The notes beneath the pieces are model-generated. The model saw only the letters and a list, made by a program, of their open reading frames with translations, searched no databases and was not told the DNA's origin. Position numbers and translations under genes: made by a program. A stretch of 10,509 nucleotides of DNA. Source: Candidatus Aerophobota bacterium. GTDB taxonomy: Bacteria > Aerophobota > Aerophobia > Aerophobales > B3-G15. The stretch is from the NCBI GenBank assembly GCA_030615365.1, contig JAUWZM010000084.1, forward strand, positions 1-10,509, given 5' to 3'. Shown one piece after another: positions 6,716 through 10,509 of this stretch. Every line of letters starts with the position of its first letter. Within the stretch, counting starts at the first letter, position 1.

Positions 6716-6766
6716 GGTATATTTTGGAAGAAGATTTGGTTTTTTGGTGACTTTTTTGTTTTTATT
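6716..6766. repeat. Right arm of the 50-bp inverted repeat
   Basis: This is the inverted partner of 5556-5605, with a perfect 33-base core at 6734-6766. If it were the tail of a second sigma-like gene, the reading frame would be broken by the extra T in the ATTTTGG stretch. No further similarity to the sigma-like gene continues inward, so it is an arm of repeat sequence and not a gene copy. Outside it, GAGAGGATTCGG weakly resembles the flank of the left arm. Confidence 0.88.
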
Positions 6767-6916
6767 TATAGAGAGGATTCGGTTATTTTTTTAATTGAGC
6801 TCGTCCTGTTCTCGACAAAGATTAGCCATGGCGGTACCAAAGGTGGACTGACATCCTTATAATATAAATAAAGCATACACACGGGTAATGTCAAAAATAA
6901 CATGAAGGAAAACATG

Positions 6917-7000
6917 AAACCACAGAGTGCACAGAGGGGAGACAATCAAAAACCTCTTAGCTTATTGATATTTAATGATTTCTCTGCGTTCTCTGCGGTT
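6917..7000. repeat. ACCACAGAG-type palindromic repeat, copy 1 (5' of the DeoR gene)
   Basis: The left arm ACCACAGAGTGCACAGAG (6919-6936) and the right arm CTCTGCGTTCTCTGCGGT (6982-6999) are imperfect inverted partners around an AT-rich centre. Similar ACCACAGAG...CTCTGTGGT palindromes are familiar dispersed repeats in many bacterial genomes. It ends 40 bp before the DeoR start, so it would lie in that gene's leader or promoter region. The right arm is followed by TTTTGACAATACTT. Confidence 0.7.
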
Positions 7001-7039
7001 AAGTTTTGACAATACTTACACACGAAAAAGGGTGAAAAT

Positions 7040-7804
7040 ATGTTAGAAGTGGAAAGGCATCAAAGCATCGTTAAAGAAATCAAACAAAATGGAATTGTTC
7101 AAGTTTCCAATTTAAGCAGATTGCTCAATGTATCTCAGAATACAATTAGACGTGATCTACAAAAATTGGTAGAAGAAGGATTGATAAAAAGGATTCACGG
7201 AGGGGCTATCTTTGAGGATTTTTATGATGATATCAGCCCTTCCTTTCTTATTCGGGAAACTGAGTTCAAAGATGAAAAACAGCGAATCGGACAAATAGCG
7301 GCTGAGCTAATTCAAAACGGGGAAACGATTATCCTGGATGCAGGGACTACTGTTGCTCAGCTTGCCAGGAACATCAAGAACAAGCGGGATTTGACGGTGA
7401 TAACCAACGCTGTGAACGTAGCCTTAGAGCTGGCTAATCATCGGGGAATTGTGACCATCTTAACAGGAGGGATCATTCTGGAGGCAACTAATTGTCTGGT
7501 GGGTTATCCGGCAGAGGAATTCTTAGGTAAAGTTCATGTGGACAAGACATTTTTAGCTGCCGGAGGTATAACCGTAAAAGAAGGCCTGACAAACCTTAAC
7601 CCCTTTGAAGTCCCTGTCAAAAAGGCAATGATAAAAGCTGCCGAAGAGGTCATTTTATTGGCAGCGCATAATAAGATAGGAAATGTAACCCTGGTCCCGA
7701 TTGGCCCAATAGAGATCGTGCATAAGATAATTACAGATAATGGATCCTCTCAAGCAGAATTACATACACTCCGAAAAAAAGGAATTGAAATTATTCTGAA
7801 ATGA
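7040..7804 (+). CDS. DeoR/GlpR-family transcriptional regulator
   Basis: A 254-residue cytoplasmic repressor-type protein. Residues 6-57 form the DeoR winged helix (VSNLSRLLNVSQNTIRRDLQKLVEEGLIKRIHGG). Residues about 75-230 form the sugar-phosphate-sensing domain with ILDAGTTVAQLA (98-109), ITNAVNVALEL (121-131), LTGGIILEATNCLVG (141-155) and FLAAGGIT (171-178). Family members usually sense a phosphorylated sugar and control the adjacent catabolic operon. The late family motif normally reads LADxSK; here it is LAAHNK (207-212), so the Asp is replaced by Ala209, which may alter ligand response. The ATG follows AAAGGGTGA. The gene precedes the GHL6-type gene by 185 bp on the same strand, and two related palindromic repeats flank it. 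Target and effector are inferred only. Confidence 0.93.
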   Translation: MLEVERHQSIVKEIKQNGIVQVSNLSRLLNVSQNTIRRDLQKLVEEGLIKRIHGGAIFEDFYDDISPSFLIRETEFKDEKQRIGQIAAELIQNGETIILDAGTTVAQLARNIKNKRDLTVITNAVNVALELANHRGIVTILTGGIILEATNCLVGYPAEEFLGKVHVDKTFLAAGGITVKEGLTNLNPFEVPVKKAMIKAAEEVILLAAHNKIGNVTLVPIGPIEIVHKIITDNGSSQAELHTLRKKGIEIILK

Positions 7805-7805
7805 G

Positions 7806-7948
7806 AAACCACAGATGACATAGAGATAATGTCCGATGTGAGAAGTAATATGTAGAAGAGGCTAAAGGCAAAGGGGCGAAAGGCTCGAAGTAAAAATAAA
7901 ACCCTTTTTACTTATTACCAATCACAATTATTTGTGTTTTTCTGTGGT
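7806..7948. repeat. ACCACAGA-type palindromic repeat, copy 2 (between DeoR and GHL6-type genes)
   Basis: AAACCACAGATGACATAGAG (7806-7825) begins right after the DeoR stop. Its inverted partner TTTGTGTTTTTCTGTGGT ends at 7948. The termini match copy 1 at 6917-7000, and both right ends are followed by a near-identical ACAATACTT stretch (TTGACAATACTT after copy 1, TTAACAATACTT after copy 2). The centres are unrelated in length and sequence. It fills most of the 185-bp spacer and may act as a leader hairpin or weak terminator. Confidence 0.6.
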
Positions 7949-7989
7949 AAAGCGTTAACAATACTTCTTTAAATAAGTAGAGGAAAAAA

Positions 7990-10077
7990 ATGGAAAAAAA
8001 ATGGTTTCAAAAAAGCTACAGGCACAACATAGTTGACACGTTTATCACTGATTGGGATGAAAGATTCTTATCTGAGTTCGATTCTGAAAAGTATGTAGAT
8101 ATGTTAACTCTTGCTAACGTGAGCTCAGCTTTGTTCTATACTCACTCTCATGTTGGTCACTGTAACTGGCCCACTAAAACAGGCCATATGCACAGAGGAT
8201 TGAAAGGGAAAGATATAGTAGGGGAAGTTGTCGATCTTTGCCATCAAAAGGGGATAGATGTAATACTTTACTATAGTCTAATCTTTAACAATTGGGCTTA
8301 TAATAATAATCCTGATTGGCGAATTATCAATGCTCAGGGAAAAGGGAGCAGCCGTTTTTGGTCTTCTCGTTTTCTTGTCTGTTGCCCTAATTCTCCTTAC
8401 CGGGATTTTGCTGTGGCACAAGTTGAAGAACTCTGTAAAAATTATGAGTTTGAGGGTATGTGGTTCGATATGACCTTCTGGCCTGATGTGTGCTACTGCT
8501 CTCACTGCAAAAAAAGATATGCCCTGGAAGTAGGGGGAGAGATTCCCACAGTCATTAACTGGGAAGATCCAGAATGGGTTAAATTTCAAAGAAAAAGAGA
8601 AGAGTGGCTGGCAGAATTTGCCGCTTTAATTACCTCTACAGCCAAGAAATTAAAGCCAGCTATTACAGTTACCCACCAATCCGGCGCATTCACACAAGAT
8701 TGGACATGGGGAGCAAGCATTGATTTAGCTAAGGAAAACGACTATATGGCCTCAGATCTCTATGGAGATTCCCTGCAGCAATCTTTTTTCTCTAAGCTTT
8801 TCTACAAACTGGGCAAGAATGTACCTTTTGAGTTCATAACCTCTGCCTGTTTTCCTAACTCCCATGACCACGTCACGATGAAACCGAAAGAGCTATTAGA
8901 GGCACAGGTGTACTCATCCCTGGCTAATGGGAGTTCTTTTTGTCTAAATCATACCATTGACCCTGTAGGAACCTTAGATAAAAGGGTTTATAAGCAGATG
9001 GGAGATATTTTTAAAGAAACGCAAAAGTATGAAAAATATCTTGGGGGAGAGCCCTGTCAGGATGTTGGCATTTACGTTAGTTTTGAGTCAGGGATTAAGC
9101 TGGAAGATAATGGGAAAAAGGTCAGTGAGGCAAAAAGTACCTTTTTTTCTCCTTTTCCTCACTCTCAGGCTGCACGCGGTGCTGCTAAATCCCTCTTGCA
9201 TAACCATATCCCCTTTGGCGTTATTACTAAAAAGAACCTTAAGGAACTTTCCTCCTATCAAATCATCATCCTTCCTAACCTACTTATCATTGACGAGGAA
9301 GAAGTTGAGGCGCTAAAGAGCTTTGTTGCCTCGGGAGGAAGCCTCTATGTCAGTAAATATGCGTCTCTTTTTACCAAGGATGGGAAGAAGAAAAAAGATT
9401 TTCTTCTATCTGAGCTTTTGGGTGTTTCCTATTCAGGGGAGACAAAAGAAGAGGTTACCTACCTCTCTCCCGCTGAGGAAGGAAAGGATATTCTCAGCTC
9501 TTGCTCTGTCAAATATCCTTTGACTATCTTCAACTCCCAGCTTAAGGTGAAAGCAAAGGAAAAAGTAAAGATTTTAGCAACCATTACCCTTCCCTATGTT
9601 GATCCCAAGGACACAACTCGTTTTGTTTGTACTCACGACGATCCCCCGGGTATTCTTACTGATTATCCTTCTATTGTTTTAAATGAGTATGGTAGGGGAA
9701 AGCTCCTCTATGTCACAGCAGATCTGGAAACAGCACAGCCAGAGACTCATAGAAAAATCTTCATTGATCTAATTAAGATGCTCTGTCCAAAAGCATTTTT
9801 CCTGGAAGCAGATGCTCCCAAATCTGTAGAGATAACTTCTTTCCATCAAAAGGATAAGAAGCGCTATCTTATTAACCTTCTTAACTTTCAAGCAGAGCTG
9901 CCTAACATTCCTGTAGAAGGAATAAAGCTGAGGCTAAGATTAGATGGAAAAGAACCTAAAAAGTTAATAAAGCTTCCTGAGGAAAAAGAATTAGCCTATG
10001 AGGTGAAAGAAGGCTATCTGGAATTCACCTCTCCTAAATTGGAGACCTTTTTAATGTTAGCCCTGGATTATAAGTAA
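7990..10077 (+). CDS. Glycoside-hydrolase-like protein, GHL6 barrel plus beta-galactosidase trimerisation domain
   Basis: A 695-residue protein with no signal peptide, so probably cytoplasmic. Residues 1-345 look like the TIM barrel of the GHL6 group (related to alpha-L-fucosidase and GH42-like enzymes): HSHVGHCNWPTKTGHMHRGL (52-71), then GMWFDMTFWPDVCYCSHC (156-173). Asp160 is at the position where related barrels carry the nucleophile, and Cys168/170/173 form the usual Cys-rich turn. Residues about 356-600 resemble the GATase-like trimerisation domain (YQIIILPNLLIIDEEEVEALKSFVASGGSLYV, and YGRGKLLYVTADLE at 567-580). Residues about 610-695 form a C-terminal beta domain. The start follows AGAGG at good spacing. 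The neighbours, a DeoR regulator and a URO-D-family gene, suggest a sugar-catabolic locus. Exact glycosidic substrate is unknown, and activity has not been generally shown for GHL6 proteins. Confidence 0.85.
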   Translation: MEKKWFQKSYRHNIVDTFITDWDERFLSEFDSEKYVDMLTLANVSSALFYTHSHVGHCNWPTKTGHMHRGLKGKDIVGEVVDLCHQKGIDVILYYSLIFNNWAYNNNPDWRIINAQGKGSSRFWSSRFLVCCPNSPYRDFAVAQVEELCKNYEFEGMWFDMTFWPDVCYCSHCKKRYALEVGGEIPTVINWEDPEWVKFQRKREEWLAEFAALITSTAKKLKPAITVTHQSGAFTQDWTWGASIDLAKENDYMASDLYGDSLQQSFFSKLFYKLGKNVPFEFITSACFPNSHDHVTMKPKELLEAQVYSSLANGSSFCLNHTIDPVGTLDKRVYKQMGDIFKETQKYEKYLGGEPCQDVGIYVSFESGIKLEDNGKKVSEAKSTFFSPFPHSQAARGAAKSLLHNHIPFGVITKKNLKELSSYQIIILPNLLIIDEEEVEALKSFVASGGSLYVSKYASLFTKDGKKKKDFLLSELLGVSYSGETKEEVTYLSPAEEGKDILSSCSVKYPLTIFNSQLKVKAKEKVKILATITLPYVDPKDTTRFVCTHDDPPGILTDYPSIVLNEYGRGKLLYVTADLETAQPETHRKIFIDLIKMLCPKAFFLEADAPKSVEITSFHQKDKKRYLINLLNFQAELPNIPVEGIKLRLRLDGKEPKKLIKLPEEKELAYEVKEGYLEFTSPKLETFLMLALDYK

Positions 10078-10183
10078 GGATGAATTTTCTTGAGGAAGTT
10101 AAAAGTCCAAAACGACACCATAGGGGGGGGAAGGCATGCTAGATAGGGGCCTAACGAACTGACAAGCCTTGGAGTTGAAATGA

Positions 10184-10214
10184 GTTATGAGTGAATTGAA
10201 AACTCACTCATAAT
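10184..10214. terminator. Stem-loop between the GHL6-type and URO-D-family genes
   Basis: TTATGAGTGA (10185-10194) pairs perfectly with TCACTCATAA (10204-10213) across a 9-nt loop, extended by one G-U pair. It stands 107 bp after the GHL6-type stop and 47 bp before the next start. No T-run follows, so it may be an operator, a processing or stability hairpin, or a weak terminator. An eight-G run lies upstream at about 10123-10130. Confidence 0.4.
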
Positions 10215-10260
10215 AAACAAAATTAGTTCTTAAATTAGCTAAAGATAATTATTATTAAAA

Positions 10261-10509
10261 ATGGATGACATTATGGAATATACAAGTTTTGAGTGTGTAA
10301 AAAGTGCTTTGGAGCACAAAGAACCCGACCGTATTCCTTTTGATATAAGTGGTGCTCTTGTTACAGGTATAAATATTAAAACATTAAAGAGATTAAGAAA
10401 GTATTTCGGATTGTCAGAGAATGTAGAGATATTGGATAAAGTAACTCAAATGGGAGTAGTGGATAATGATATAATAGAGAAATTAAAAATTGATTGTAGA
10501 AATGTTGGG
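10261..10509 (+). CDS. Uroporphyrinogen decarboxylase-family protein, N-terminal part (runs off right edge)
   Basis: The first 83 codons of a second URO-D superfamily protein. The family signature near the N-terminus is clear: SFECVKSALEHKEPDRIPFDI matches the usual xRxRVxxALxHxEPDRxPxD pattern. The substrate and metal sites are beyond the window. Two starts are possible: ATG at 10261, which has no ribosome site, and ATG at 10273, which has only a weak GGA at 9 nt. The shorter form would begin closer to the family norm. It follows the GHL6-type gene on the same strand by 183 bp and may be co-regulated with it. It is distinct in sequence from the URO-D-like protein at 1624-2778, which lacks the EPDRxP motif. 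A methyltransferase-like role is possible but not shown. Confidence 0.85.
   Translation, partial: MDDIMEYTSFECVKSALEHKEPDRIPFDISGALVTGINIKTLKRLRKYFGLSENVEILDKVTQMGVVDNDIIEKLKIDCRNVG

Larger units (their letters stand above)
6142..7039. other. Long gene-free region between the divergent sigma-like and DeoR genes
   Basis: No convincing protein gene is seen in about 900 bp. It holds, left to right, the ribosome site of the sigma-like gene, an AT-rich stretch with TGCATT/AATGCA motifs (6335-6374), the structured-RNA candidate, an inverted-repeat arm, an AT-rich stretch with a TATAAT hexamer at 6858-6863 lacking a good -35, and an ACCACAGA palindrome before the DeoR gene. Two overlapping tiny frames (6594-6686 and 6683-6862) exist but are not called. 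Confidence 0.6.

Noticed and set aside
6683..6862. A 59-codon hydrophobic frame (and a 30-codon frame at 6594-6686 overlapping it by ATGA) on the plus strand
   Set aside because: Composition follows the T-rich inverted-repeat arm, no family is recognisable, and the ribosome sites are weak. More likely chance translation of repeat DNA.
6858..6863. TATAAT as a promoter for the DeoR gene
   Set aside because: No acceptable -35 at 16-18 bp upstream, and the region is AT-rich, so the hexamer is expected by chance.
7006..7011. TTGACA as a -35 for the DeoR gene
   Set aside because: No -10 lies 16-18 bp downstream; the position falls on the ribosome site.
8278..8589. Minus-strand open frame inside the GHL6-type gene, and other antisense frames within dppB, pta and the URO-D-like gene
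   Set aside because: They overlap clearly coding sequence in other frames and show no family features.

Overview
The window is AT-rich bacterial DNA. It looks like a catabolic or accessory region of an uncultured, probably anaerobic and deep-branching bacterium. Its marks are peptide-type ABC transporters, several uroporphyrinogen-decarboxylase (URO-D)-like proteins that are probably not haem enzymes, an orphan phosphate acetyltransferase, a DeoR-type sugar regulator and a GHL6-type glycoside-hydrolase-like protein. Several families of small palindromic repeats sit between the genes. Groups such as Aerophobota, Atribacterota or Omnitrophota would fit this gene style, but nothing here fixes the taxon, so that is a weak inference. 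There are no rRNA, tRNA or CRISPR features.

Left block, minus strand (1-5300). In transcription order it reads dppB, dppC, a 410-bp repeat-rich spacer, a URO-D-like gene, pta, a short remnant of a second dppC, and the start of an ABC ATPase that runs off the left edge. The remnant at 288-338 encodes the same C-terminal 15 residues as the intact dppC but with different synonymous codons. It sits directly in front of the ATPase start, as expected for a former dppC'-dppD' junction. The ATPase has therefore apparently lost its own permeases, while the intact dppBC pair has no ATPase or binding protein next to it.

Middle block (5301-7039). A small sigma-70-like gene on the minus strand lies inside a near-perfect 50-bp inverted repeat (5556-5605 and 6716-6766, with a 33-bp perfect core). 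The same interval holds a locally GC-richer stretch closed by a 15-bp helix (6375-6592), which looks like a structured RNA. This roughly 1.2-kb unit (inverted repeats, sigma-like gene, RNA-like sequence) is the least explained object in the window and the best candidate for something undescribed.

Right block, plus strand (6917-10509). A DeoR-family regulator is bracketed by two related ACCACAGA palindromic repeats. It is followed by a 695-residue GHL6/beta-galactosidase-trimerisation protein and the first 83 codons of another URO-D-family gene. Regulator, carbohydrate enzyme and URO-D protein probably form one sugar- or methoxy-sugar-related catabolic locus, transcribed away from the transporter block. 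How the left and right blocks cooperate is inference: peptide/opine-family ABC importers often carry oligosaccharides in such bacteria and could feed the hydrolase, and Pta could convert acetyl-CoA for energy.
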